From Struthidea cinerea (taxonomy: Eukaryota > Chordata > Aves > Passeriformes > Corcoracidae): a DNA stretch of 64,000 nucleotides. The position numbers were made by a program, and so were the translations under genes. Shown here piece after piece: positions 13,313 through 24,100 of the stretch (the first letter of the stretch is position 1; every line of letters starts with the position of its first letter). The DNA lies in the NCBI GenBank assembly GCA_013397865.1, contig VZTI01000467.1:1674745-1738744 (forward strand), written 5' to 3'. The notes below the pieces were generated by a model. The model ran no database searches. It was given only the letters and a program-made list of their open reading frames with translations, and was not told where the DNA came from.

Positions 13313-14661
13313 ATATCAATATAACCATTGCTTGCTTTTATTTTGGTGAACACGTGGATTCTGGCAGACATTTTCAAATTTCATCTTTAGTTTATGTATG
13401 TTCCAGGCCTCCACTGCATCATTCAAAAAACCACACAAGAACTTCATTTCTAATGGTTAGAAATGTTCTTTTCATTAGCAGAGAAGATATATCCATAGCT
13501 AATGTTTGCATTCTTTTGATCTTGTATAGCATGTTTAGTTTTGACAGTCCTTTCTTTTCATTGTGTTTATCAAATAAGTATATTTATAGAAAATAATCAT
13601 ATCCTGCCCCAACTTTTGTTTCACTAGTCTCTTCTTTTAAGATTTGTTCTCTAAAACCCCTTATCATCTGAGTAGGCTGGTTTTGCATTGAAATTACTAT
13701 TCTAAACATAGCTAATCAGAAGTGAGCCTGATATTCTAATGAAGTCTTAGTAAAGACTTGCACAATAGAATTAATTTTTTCTTCTCTTTACTTAAAATAC
13801 CCCACCTGCTGCTTCCTCAAATTAAATTGCTTGGGGATAAATAGCATTTAGATTGCCTTATCATCAACAGTTATATACTGTTCCCTTTTGCTTTTGTTAG
13901 TGAGACCCCTCATCTGTAGCATAGTTTCTTCTAATTTGTTCATAAAAGCTGTGATTTTGCACTTTGGCTTAATAAGATAGTTAGTATTATTCTCCAATTC
14001 TTGCTGCAGATGTCTTGGTCTTTCCAAACATGAGCAATGAACTGCAACTGTGATAGCTGAAGGTTTATAAGAATATACTTTATTCTTTCTTTGAAGTGAT
14101 TTGTGATCATATTAGCCCTCACTGTTAGATGTTCGTTTTCAGCATCAACATTGGGACCTGCTTTCACAATTTTTACATACCTAAGAAATGTATGATCAAA
14201 TTGCCAAGAATTACTCATGACGAAGAAATAGATGTGTGTAAATACAGTGATTGGCAGAGCAAAACTAAAACATTGCAAAATGCTTGTGCTGAAACTTTTA
14301 TTCTGATACAGTTGCAAATGAGAGGAATCTAAGGCCAAAGGAAAAACAACGATATTTTGATCATTTTTACTAGTCTATCATGCAAAGTACAGAAAGAGAT
14401 TTCTTGCATTGAGACACAGATATAAATGAAACATGAGAAAGAATCCATATGTTGAAAAAATAACAGGATTTGAATCTCATAGGCAGAAGATGCCTATTTA
14501 GAGGGTTTTGCAATCTGTCTGACCATTACAGGAGATGAGGGAACAGATGATTCAGGTAGAGTTGCGGCATCCTATAAACATTCAGCTCAGCATAGGCACT
14601 ATAACACAAACACTTCCTGCTAGAAACAACTTAGAAGAAATCTGTCAAGATTTATCAACAG

Positions 14662-14687
14662 CAAGATGATGTGATGTCATCATCTTG
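14662..14687. repeat. Perfect inverted repeat containing a CRE-like octamer
   Basis: CAAGATGATG (14662-14671) and CATCATCTTG (14678-14687) are perfect 10-bp arms around a 6-nt loop, TGATGT. The loop and the start of the right arm form TGATGTCA (14672-14679), one base from the ATF/CREB site TGACGTCA. The structure is seen directly. Factor binding is inference. Confidence 0.85.
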
Positions 14688-16240
14688 TTAACTTACTTAG
14701 GAACACAATCTCTGCCACAAACAGATTTAAAACTTTTTCAAAAAGTAGCAACAGTCTGATGTACCCATATTTCTTTAAGTGTTTTTACTGAAGACTCCTG
14801 TGTGATGGATTAGAAGATGAAAGTTGAAAATTCCATTATCAGTAGGAGGCAAAATTGCCACATAGTTTCTGTTGCTTCTTTGATTCTTTTCTTTTTCTAT
14901 TGAAGGGGGGCAGGGTGGGGTGTCTGGAGGTGGAAGTTTACAGAAATGGGATATAGGAGATATTTCTTAATTGTTTCCTAACTGGTTTAATATTTTATGT
15001 GTTTCTTTACTATACTAAAAAATACAAATGTTGCCTTTGTCTTCCTTTTGAAGCTTCACCTTCATTACATGGCTAGATAACACTTGAGAGTGATCACTCA
15101 CTGGCAGTAATCTGTGGTCCTGGAGTCATTTTACAAAGTGGACAGAGAGGACTCATGAGTGGCTCCACTGGACAGGTGTTCAAACCGTGCAATGTAATAT
15201 ACTATTTTAGATTTTTTTTTTTTCCTATCTGAGACTGATTAATTTTAAAGTGTTCTGGAATCCAGGGCTGAGATAACATTTCATATGAGATGGTGCATTA
15301 GGACAAGATATTTGCAGTTGGGGCTCTAATGAAGAAGCACTGGTCTCCTAAGAGGAAAGATAAGTTCTCCAGCTTGCAGGAAGTTACCTGCAAGTTGTTA
15401 AACAGAAAAGGAGTAGGTATTTTTCTTTTTCTCCCAGATCTTCCTTTGCTCCCTTTTCTGAAGGCAGTCAATCTGATGAACAATTGATAAAGTAATGGAG
15501 TGGGAGGATATTAGTCAGTTTACTGTATTCAGATGGTTCTAACTATTAATCTAAACCCATAATTTTTCACTTCTTGTCCATATACAACAGTAATTCTAGA
15601 TAAAACGACAAAAAAAATTCAGACTATTTGAGTCCAAAGGAAGATTTCTTAACTTTGTACACTGATGAGTACATTTAATTTTGGCCATGTTTCCCACTGC
15701 ACTAAAGCTAGGATCAGCATGCTCAAAAGCTAGTGAACACTCAAGAGCTGTCTGAAGTAAAAAAAAAAAAACAAACTGACAGGTCTGGTGAAACAGAATA
15801 ATCAAAGAAAATTAATCAGTAAGAATTTGAAATAAATTAATTGTTGTGCCAAATGTGATCAATTATAACAAAGGACACATTTAGCCAAAAGGGAAATAAA
15901 TATCTGTGGTCCTCACAGAAGTCATGTATTGACTGAACTTTATTTGTCAAATGTTTTTAGTATCTAGAACTAGAGACAAGCTGTGAGTAGTATCAGGGTC
16001 AGTGACATAGAGGGATTATGCTACAATACCGTATCTGTTCTTCACTTTTTGATGCAACTTGTCTTTTGGAAGCTTCATTTCACTCACTGTTTTAATAACA
16101 TTTTATATTCAGGTGTATTTGTAGAAGAGAACATGTGTACAATATACAGCCAGTTGTAACAGACTATTGCACAAGGATCTTCAGTACATTAACTCTTATT
16201 GAAGTCTACAAGATAAACATGCAAAGTCAAATAAATTTCA

Positions 16241-16502
16241 CAGACTCACAGAATGGGTAAGGTTAGGAGGGACCACAGTGGGCCATCTGGTCCAAACTCC
16301 CTGCTCAAGCAGGGTCATTCTAGAGCACATTGCACAGAATTGCATCCAGATGCAACACCTCCAGTGGGAGAGACTCCACAATGTCTCTGGGCAACCTGTC
16401 CCAGTGCATGGTCACCCACAGAGTAAAGTTCTTCCTCCTATTCAGGTGCAGCTTGAATTGAATGCAATTTCTGCCCACTCCCTCTTGTCCTATTGCAGCA
16501 GT
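16241..16502 (-). mobile_element. CR1 LINE 3' fragment, antisense
   Basis: Read on the minus strand, this is the CR1 3' end with part of the ORF2 C-terminus. The minus-strand translation contains RLPRDIVESLPLE, matching the RLPREVVESPSLE-like segment common near the end of CR1 ORF2. On the plus strand it starts with a degenerate terminal repeat (CACAGACTCACAGAATGGG). It then shows the AGGAGGGACCACAG, CCATCTGGTCC and CTCTGGGCAACCTGTCCCAGTGC blocks. It is 5'-truncated at about 16,500, where an unrelated hairpin begins. Confidence 0.9.
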
Positions 16503-16530
16503 ATCTGAAACACAAAAGTATGTTTCAGAT
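16503..16530. repeat. Perfect inverted repeat at the CR1 truncation edge
   Basis: ATCTGAAACA (16503-16512) and TGTTTCAGAT (16521-16530) are perfect 10-bp arms with an 8-nt loop. The hairpin starts where the CR1 similarity of the neighbouring copy fades, so it may mark the insertion junction. A chance position is also possible. Confidence 0.8.
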
Positions 16531-17341
16531 TTTTTGTAATGAGTATAAAAGGGTATTAGAAAAAAAAGGATGCGATCTGTCAATGCAGCCTCTGAGAGCA
16601 GTAGTTGGCAATCACTTGAAACAGGAAATCTCTTAGATTATAAATTATCTGTTGTCTCTATTATCAAATTACAAGGAAACTAGGGATGGGGAGGTAATCC
16701 CATTTGTTTGCTATATTATTCTGAAAAAAAGATTGTAGAATGCAAAGAAAGATTTTATAAGGGAAGAATTGTTTTCAGAGTAGGTTCAATACAATTTAAG
16801 TTATTGAAAATAGGAAATTACACAGAATCTGAAACACTGAAAAGGGAAATGAGTGGGTATATAAATCATTAAAAATTCTTATATGCAAAAGGAGCAAGAC
16901 CAGATATGATTTTGGATGGACTTATTCCTAGAGAATTAAAAGTGCATATCAAGGTAGCCAGAATCACCCCTGCATTTAAATAAGCCGTAAATGAAAATTT
17001 TATTAAAATTCACTGCTATCATCACAAAAGGAAAATACTTCAAATGTCAAAAATCTTTAGAGGAATAAATGGAAACAACAAATCTAAAGAAAATAGTCTT
17101 GTTTGTTTTCAAGCATAAGAAGAGTTCAAAGAAATCTTATTAATAGTTTCAGAAACTGTAGCAATATATAGAAACTGAGCAGAAAATTTTTAATGAGTAA
17201 TTTATTCAAGGTTAAAACTTCATCATAGGAAAAGGTCTGAAATTGACCCCTTAAAATTCAAGGTAAAGGAAACTCCTAGTTTTGGAATTCTGAACATCCA
17301 AATTCCAATCGAAAATGTGTTGCCAAGTAAGAGGAGAACAG
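16531..17341. other. Unique spacer between two CR1 copies
   Basis: AT-rich sequence with no gene and no recognisable repeat. It separates two independent antisense CR1 fragments. Confidence 0.6.
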
Positions 17342-17655
17342 AATCATGGAATCACAGAGTCACAGTATCACTGTTGGTGCTGGAAGGGATCTCTTGAGGT
17401 CATCTAGTCCAACTCTTCTGCTAAAGCAGGTTCACCTGGAGCAGGTTGCACAGGATTACATCCAGGCGGGTTTTGAATATCTCCAGAGAAGAAGACTCCA
17501 CAACCTCTCTGAGCAGCCTGCTCCAGTGCTCAGCCTGACAGTAAAGAAATTTTTCCTCATATCCAGATGGAACCTCCTGTGTTACAGTTTGTATCCTTTG
17601 CCCTTTGTCCTGTTCCTAGCCACCACTGAATAGAATATGGCCCCATCCAACAAGA
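17342..17655 (-). mobile_element. CR1 LINE 3' fragment, antisense
   Basis: The plus strand reads as the reverse complement of a CR1 3' end. It opens with an ATCATGGAATCACAGAGTCA-like terminal repeat. This is followed by GGTGCTGGAAGGGATCTC, CATCTAGTCCAACTC, the GCAGGTTCACCTGGAGCAGG block and ACTCCACAACCTCTCTG. It ends around the TTGTCCTGTTCCTAGCCACC block, so it is 5'-truncated. The well-kept order of blocks suggests a fairly late CR1 copy. Confidence 0.92.
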
Positions 17656-18529
17656 CGTCAGTATCTAGCATACTTGGTGATAACAGTCCACGTTAGAAGG
17701 TGATTTCGTTTTGTTGCAATGTATGAAACACAAGAAAATGAAACAAAAACATTTTCTTCCATAATCCCTATTAGATGCAACTATTATCCATTTTCTTACA
17801 TTCACTTCTGTCTTAGGGATCTACCACACAGCAATTCATCCATCAGGGACTTCTTACGAAGCATGTAGGTTTTTCCAGAATAGTGAAGTACATAGCTTTT
17901 TTGAGTAGCTCCAGACTTTTTTGGCTGGATACAGAGTATGATAAATCTTACGTCTGCCCATTGTTCCCTAAAAGTTAAACCATTATTTTAGACTTTCTAA
18001 TGATATTCTATAGATGAGCAAGAACACACTAATATAGCAGCATACATTGTCTAAACTGTTTTTCTTTTTCTGAACATGAGCATCACACACTTAATGTTTT
18101 CTTTTAGTATCAGCCTGATAAAGTCTTCTCCTGGTAGAAAAATCTGATCAGATTTTAAATGAGTAAACTTCAAAGATAATAGACCTGAATTTGTAAAGAA
18201 TTAACTCTACACTATTTTGTTTATATAATAAGTGGAGGGCATTTCTTTTGTAATTGCATTGTTCCTACCTTTTACTCCTTGCAAGATATTCGACACTTTT
18301 CCTTTACCGTGGCAGAATTTTCAAGATGAAGCTTTTGACTTGTACGTATGCTAATTTTAAAAGGATGAACTTTTTCTGTTATAGTGTCTAACAAGGAGAA
18401 TTTCCACAGTGTGCTTTGTGAATAAAGATGTCATTAAAATCTGAGCTACTAGGCACTAAACCTGCACTCAAGTGATGTCTGACCTTCACGACTTTTGCCT
18501 AGTCATAGCTATATCTGCATGCAGCTCTG

Positions 18530-18561
18530 TGGATTTTTTGCAGGAACTGCGGATTTTTTGC
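18530..18561. repeat. Short direct repeat, 20-bp period
   Basis: TGGATTTTTTGC (18530-18541) and CGGATTTTTTGC (18550-18561) differ only at the first base and are exactly 20 bp apart. This is probably a small local duplication. Confidence 0.75.
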
Positions 18562-19129
18562 TTTGGTGAGAGTGAAAATGAGAGACTAGAAGTCTAGTCT
18601 GTGTGAAACAAAAGGCTTGAATAAGAGATGAGAAAAATTCTTGCATATCTATTGCTGGAATTGGAAATCAGTATTACATGGGAGCTACAGAGTTGTGGTG
18701 TGTAAGAAGAAGTCCCAGGGGACTGCTTCTTCATCCAAGCAAAATTAATTGAAATAGCATTTTGCATAAAGAGAATGTTTTGTGGTCACCCATTTTTTGA
18801 GTAGAGCGTGCCCATATGTTTGCGTCTGCCACGTCATTGGAAAAAAAAGCATCAAATTCATGCTGTTCTGGGGATTACAGAGCAGGCAGTCTCATCATAC
18901 TGATGCATCGACAAAATATGCTTAAAAATCTTTAGTATATCAAGACCCTTAATTATAATTCAAGTATATGGACTGGTTTTCCAAACAAAAAATAGTTAAT
19001 CATTGGAAGTTATCAGTGGGAAATAACAAAAAGGTTGCCTTCATCCCAAAGTTCTGCCATCTCAAAATCCTTTCTATTTCTAGCTAGAGAAGATGAGGGA
19101 AAAAACCACTACTTTCCTCATGAACTTGC

Positions 19130-19196
19130 AAAAAAAAAAGGAGGAAAAAAAAAGAAAAAAAAAAGAAAGAAAAGAAAAAAAATACAAAGAGGAGGA
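19130..19196 (+). repeat. Poly-purine (A/G) tract
   Basis: About 67 bp, nearly all A with regularly spaced G (GGAGG, AAAGAAAG). It is a low-complexity homopurine tract, likely polymorphic in length. It generates a spurious K/E-rich frame on the plus strand and an F-rich frame on the minus strand. Confidence 0.9.
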
Positions 19197-19628
19197 GATA
19201 ACATGTAATAGCAGCTATATAGTACCAGTGAGAATATCAAGCTGCCACAGAGGAGTGGGAATGAAAGTTGTTGTTGTTCTGCTCCACTGCTGCTAAAGGT
19301 TCTGAGCTTGAAAGAATTGAGCTCTGAAGTCTTGTACATTTGCCTGATCCACTGGGTATTAACTTCACAAATCACAGCATAATATCCTTTCCTAGAAGCT
19401 TCCTCATGTATGATAGTAAGCTTCTTCATAGATGCCTCATGACAGGATTCTCACATCCTCTCTATGCCACTTATTTTCACCTGGAAAGGATTAGGGTGCT
19501 GACGTTCACCAGGTAGTAAGGATGCTGGCTGTTAGCACATGAGAAAACTGTAGGAGGCTTTAGAACTGCCCATGTGTGTAGATAAGATATTTGTTCTAGA
19601 CAACCCAGAAACACATAGTGTAACACGT

Positions 19629-19993
19629 GATGGAATGATAGCATAATCAAGGTTGGAAGAGACCTTTAAGGTCATGAAGTCCAATCACCCACCCATCACT
19701 GTACCCCTAAGCCCTTAAACCATATAATTCAGTGCCAGATCCAGATACTCCTCCAAGGATTGTGATTCCACGACCTCCCTGGGCAACCTATTCCAATGCC
19801 TAACCACCCTAACAGTGAAAATACTTTTTCTAATATCTAATCTGAATCTCCTGTCTCAGCTTAGGCCCATTGCCTCTTGTCCTCTCACTGCAGTCGCAGA
19901 AGAGACAGGTCCCCACCTCACTACAACCTCTTTCAGGGAGTTTTAGAGAGTGATGAGGTCCCTCCTGAGGCTTCTCTTCTCCAGGCTAAGCAG
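19629..19993 (-). mobile_element. CR1 LINE 3' fragment, antisense
   Basis: The plus strand is a reverse-complement CR1 3' end of about 365 bp. The blocks are, in order, CAAGGTTGGAAGAGACCTTT, the CCCTGGGCAACCTATTCCAA block, a CACCCTAACAGTGAAAATAC block, CCCATTGCCTCTTGTCCT and CTTCTCTTCTCCAGGCTAA. The subfamily looks different from the copies at 16.2 and 17.3 kb, since the segment after the first block (CACCCATCACTGTACC) is not shared. That suggests independent insertions. The 5' truncation is near 19,993. Confidence 0.92.
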
Positions 19994-20093
19994 AGAAGGA
20001 ATGAGAAGACTAAATAAATCTAAGAAGAAAAAGAAAAAAAATTCAAAAACACAAACCAGGTCATTTTTATGATTATTTCACAAAAATCACTGG

Positions 20094-21165
20094 AATTCAG
20101 AATCACTTCATGTTTCGGTTTGGAAGGGACCTCTGAGGTTTTATATTCCAACTCTAGATGAGCTTTGCCTTTCCTAAACTCATTCCAGAATGTGGTGTCA
20201 CTATATTTGTCCTGGGCTACCTCACCCTCCTTCCACATTCTGTATATTTCCTTTTGATGTTTGAGTTTATTCAAGAGCCCCATGTGCATCTATGTTGGCC
20301 TCCTGCCACCTTTGCTTGATATTTCAGTCCTGGGGGAAAGCCACTCTTGAGCTTGGATGTGATGAACTTGATTCCTGAAAATCAACAAGCTCTCCTGGAC
20401 ACCTCTTCTCCCCACAGTTGTCCCCTGTGGGACTCTTACAAGCAGGCCCCTGAATAGGGCAAAATCTGCTCTGCTAAAATCCAAAGCTGTGATCCTACTT
20501 TTTGCCTTGTTCCCTTTTCTCTGGATCCTGAGCTCCATCATCTCCAGAGCAGTGCAGCCAAGGCCTTCCCTGACCTTCCCATGTCCCTGAAGGTCTTTAT
20601 TGTTCGCAGGTATCACACTCAAAAGAGAATCTACCCTTCTCCAAACACAGACGACCTGTCTTAGGAAGCTGTCATCAACTCTCTCTACAAATTCCCTGGG
20701 CTGCTCTTGGCCTGCTGTACTACCCTGCCAGGACATATCAGGGTAGTCAAAAGTATCCTATGAAGACAAGAGCATATGAATATGCACTCCGGTTGTGAGA
20801 AGAGCTTATCTGCTTATTTCTCCTGTTGAAGCAGCCTATAGCAGATAACCATAACAACATCACGCAGGTTTGTCTGCCCTCTAACCCATAAGCTCTTGGC
20901 TGGCTTGCCATCCATCCCAAGGCAGAGCCCCATGTGTGCCGGCTAATTTTTCATATAAAGGACAACTCTCTCTGCTTTTCTTCACAGTTTGCCCTTCCTA
21001 AGGGGTCTGTACCCACCCACTGTAGTACTTTAGTCATGGGAGCCTTCCTATCACATCCCTGTGACCCCACCATGATTTGAGCCTTCACCTGCACGAAGAT
21101 CTCTGGTTCCTCCAGTTTGTTCCCCATGTTGTGTACATTTGAGTATTGGCTCTTCAGCTAGTACA
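20094..21165 (-). mobile_element. CR1 LINE with internal deletion: endonuclease region joined to 3' tail
   Basis: On the minus strand the element begins near 21,165 with a decayed ORF2 endonuclease-domain segment (NMGNKLEEPEIFVQ-like). It continues through LCLGMDGKPAKSLWVRG and the LDFSRADFALFRGLL-like segment to NKLKHQKEIYRMWKEG, which lies before the reverse transcriptase. At about 20,160 it switches to a CR1 3'-end block, read on the plus strand as TTTGGAAGGGACCTCTGAGG. The whole reverse transcriptase and most of the 3' UTR are missing. This could be a deletion within one copy or two nested copies. The assignment to CR1 rests on the order of several conserved ORF2 segments. Confidence 0.85.
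20161..20736 (-). pseudogene. Decayed CR1 ORF2 fragment, end of endonuclease domain and linker
   Basis: A minus-strand frame stays open for 148 codons (20,736 to 20,290) and continues in the same frame after one TAG stop (20,290-20,292) for about 40 more CR1-like codons. Recognisable pieces are LDFSRADFALFRGLL, QAQEWL and NKLKHQKEIYRMWKEG. In an intact CR1 this region follows the APE-type endonuclease that nicks target DNA and precedes the reverse transcriptase. The fragment lacks the catalytic N-terminal part in frame, and its upstream continuation has more stops. There is no reverse transcriptase, so it cannot be functional. It is a remnant, not a host gene. Confidence 0.8.
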
Positions 21166-24100
21166 TGCTGATTTGCCTCTTCTTAAAAGTGTGAGAGCTT
21201 TTTACACAATGCTGCTGTCTTGGTACCTGTATGTGTAGGTATTTGTGTGCATAGGCTTGAGGTGGACCCCCTTTGCATAATTTGACTACTGTGAAAAACT
21301 GAGGTTTTACTCTAATTTTTCCTCAAAGAATTCAGTCAGCCATCTGACAGACACTTGATAGATATTAATTAAATGTATGAAATAACATATTTGACAAGTG
21401 TTTCTAGTTGTTTGTCTCTCCTAGAAGGATCTGGTTGAGAAACTGTCTAAAAAACAAGGCTGTTTTGCTGAATATTCATTTAAAAATATCTTAAAATACA
21501 TGATGCATAGCAGTTTTGTTAGCAGTCAGCATAGACTTCAGGATAAAGAGAACAAGGGGATAAAGAAATGTTACACCTTAGGTAGTAGACTCTTAGATCT
21601 AACTCAGTGAGTGCATGCATTTCTGAAGGGGAAGTTTGAGCACACAAACAGTTTTTGAAAAGAAAAACAAAACAAAAAACTAAACCCATACCTGTCTCCA
21701 GCCTGGAACCCGAACACAGCTTCTTCCCGCAAAGGAGTCTGAAAAAGTAGCCAGCTATGGGATCAATAATTGTTGACAGAACTTTGGAAGATTTAATCTG
21801 TTGTAGCAGCCCTTCATGGGTCTATTTGACATTTTGGAGGAGTTACAGAAATATAAGTTTACATAACCTAGAAATACTCAGATTCAAATACAGTTTTCCA
21901 CTGTTCAATATGCAGTTCTTGCAGTTCACGATTCTATAATAAAAACTACTCAATTTACAGACTGAACAAAACTCAGCAAATTGGCTCCTTAGGTTCAGTT
22001 CTCCTTCAGTTGTCTCACCCAAGACACTATAAAGAACTGCCTTGTAGGCTTTAACTGTGAATAGTATGCTCTGATCTACTCCTGCAACTTCGCAATATTT
22101 GAACTTTCTGTTTCCCAGGGCACTGCAAAAACCTTTTGCTCCTGTTACTCTTGAAATAAAAAGCAGTGTTCTTTATGAATTTTTAACACAGCACACTTTT
22201 CCTGCCAGTGCTTTCAGGCAAGTCACGTCAGTATCTGGACACTTGAATTTGAAGCTCAAAGCCTGACTGCCTCTATTTGTAAACAAGTGTGAACAGCATG
22301 AGCACAGTAGTGTCACTTCCCAGTAAATTCAGTGGTAAGAAATTACAAATGTATGTACTATAGAACAGTTTGACAAAGCTGTATTGAAATACATTATTCA
22401 TAGTAATCTTTTTCAAAACCTGACATTTTTGAAAGTTTTCCATTTTGTGCATCATAAAATTGTAATGTTGGTTTTGAAAATGGGAAAAACATCAACAAAA
22501 AAACCCGCTGAATGTGTTTAGCCTTTTGCTTTCAAAGAATCTTTTCCAAAGTAACAAATTCTGTTGCTTTTTCCTCACCTTAAGCACTGTCCATTTTTTC
22601 TCTAATTATTGCAAATGAATTACTGCTGATCTTTATCCACTGTGGCATTCCCAGCCTGCATTCTGTGCGTGTGTGAGTGTGTGTGGTCAGGGGAAACAAT
22701 ATGTGTCAGGACTGCCTTATAAAATCAGTACTAAGCCTTTAACCTTCAACAGAACACTGAATAATTGAGGGGTCTATGGACACTGACGTTTATGGCAAAG
22801 CAGGAAAATAGATGTCTGTTGATGGGGCTCTATCTCTGATCGTAGTTCACAGCCCCTTTCAGTGGTGGAGTTAACATTACCTCCTTGATGTCAGACACCA
22901 CAGTGTTGGCTGCCAGATGGTACCAGGCTGACAGTCCCAGGTTTCCTGTGCCATTGGTGGCTGTTTTACTGGTGTGATCAACATAATTCAATCACAATCA
23001 GTACTTATTTCTCCCCTGTTCCTCCATGCTAGTCACTTACTCAATTTCCCTTCGTATTCTTTACTTTTGAAAGATGTTAGCACAAGAGAAAATAAAAGAG
23101 AGCATTTACCAACTTCAATCTTAATAAATTTCAGGTTTTGTTTCATTCCCCCTTCATTAGTGTAGCAGTATTTATGAATGCAGTTTGATTTGTAAGAGCT
23201 GCCCGCTGAATGCAAGGAAAGTTTATGTGCTTGAAAATATCATTCTGACCTAAATGGATTAGTCAGTTTCTTGAGTTTGGCTAACTCATTGAATTATGTT
23301 TTTTTCTGTCAGAAGACTTTATCACACTTGTGAAAACCTAAGTGGCTGTTACAAATCTTATCTGAAAAAACTGTTACAGATTTTATAGGCTTATGTTTAT
23401 GTATCTTAAATATTCATTCATGAGTCTTTAATTTTCAAAATATATTTTTTTTGTCTACTGGGAAAATGTCACACTCTACAAAAATAGTTTTTCACTCTTT
23501 CTTTAAAACATTACAGTAAGTTAATATTGATTTCCTTTTCATTCTAATAAATTAAAAAAATAGTGTTGTGAATAGTCTGTGGACTTGTTCTGAGCATGAG
23601 GGTAGCTGGAGAAGGTGGCACTCCCAGTGTCCCAACCTCTGACTTGCACTGTAGCCTCCATCATAAATGCATTTTTCCAAGGGACAGAGCCTAGCTCTGT
23701 CGACAAATCAGATCAGCTCTGAAGCAGGTGTACTAATGTGGGGAAAAAAAGTCGTCTTTTTTCCCCAATAAAACTCTGATCACCCCCACAGGGGTAAACA
23801 TCTGTACCACAATATCTTGTTTTGGTATTGCTGTAGTGAAGACTTCCAATAGTAATGTCCATTATTTTACAACAGCTACTTCAATTTGATTTTCACTGGA
23901 GGCTGACAAATTTACTCATAACTTTAAAATAACATATTTTAAAAAATATTATGTAGAATACTGATGATGTTTTCAATGTCAGTTGCTGAGAACTCCCACA
24001 AATAATAAATGTTAATTAATACTTTCCATAGCCTAATGATCTTTCTGTTGAAGAGGCAAGCTACTTTGGGTGTCCTGAAACCATCTGCTCAGATTTGCAA

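Larger units (their letters stand above)
6119..16240. other. Unique non-coding sequence, about 10 kb
   Basis: No recognisable gene is present. The longest open frames, at 8165-8719 and 8577-9014 on the minus strand and 8839-9228 on the plus strand, overlap each other, resemble no family I know and lack supporting splice or start context. The stretch at about 7,940-8,170 has TAAT-type motifs and is discussed as a possible conserved non-coding element. A small CpG cluster lies at 10,329-10,361. A T tract (about 15,211-15,222) and an A tract (15,759-15,771) are simple repeats. Confidence 0.55.
17656..19628. other. Unique spacer with simple repeats
   Basis: No gene is recognised. It holds a 12-bp direct repeat pair (18,530-18,561) and a long purine tract (19,130-19,196). 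The open frames around 19.1-19.4 kb are polyphenylalanine or polylysine translations of that tract. Confidence 0.6.

Noticed and set aside
19093..19429. K-rich and F-rich frames on opposite strands
   Set aside because: Both are translations of the poly-purine tract at 19,130-19,196.
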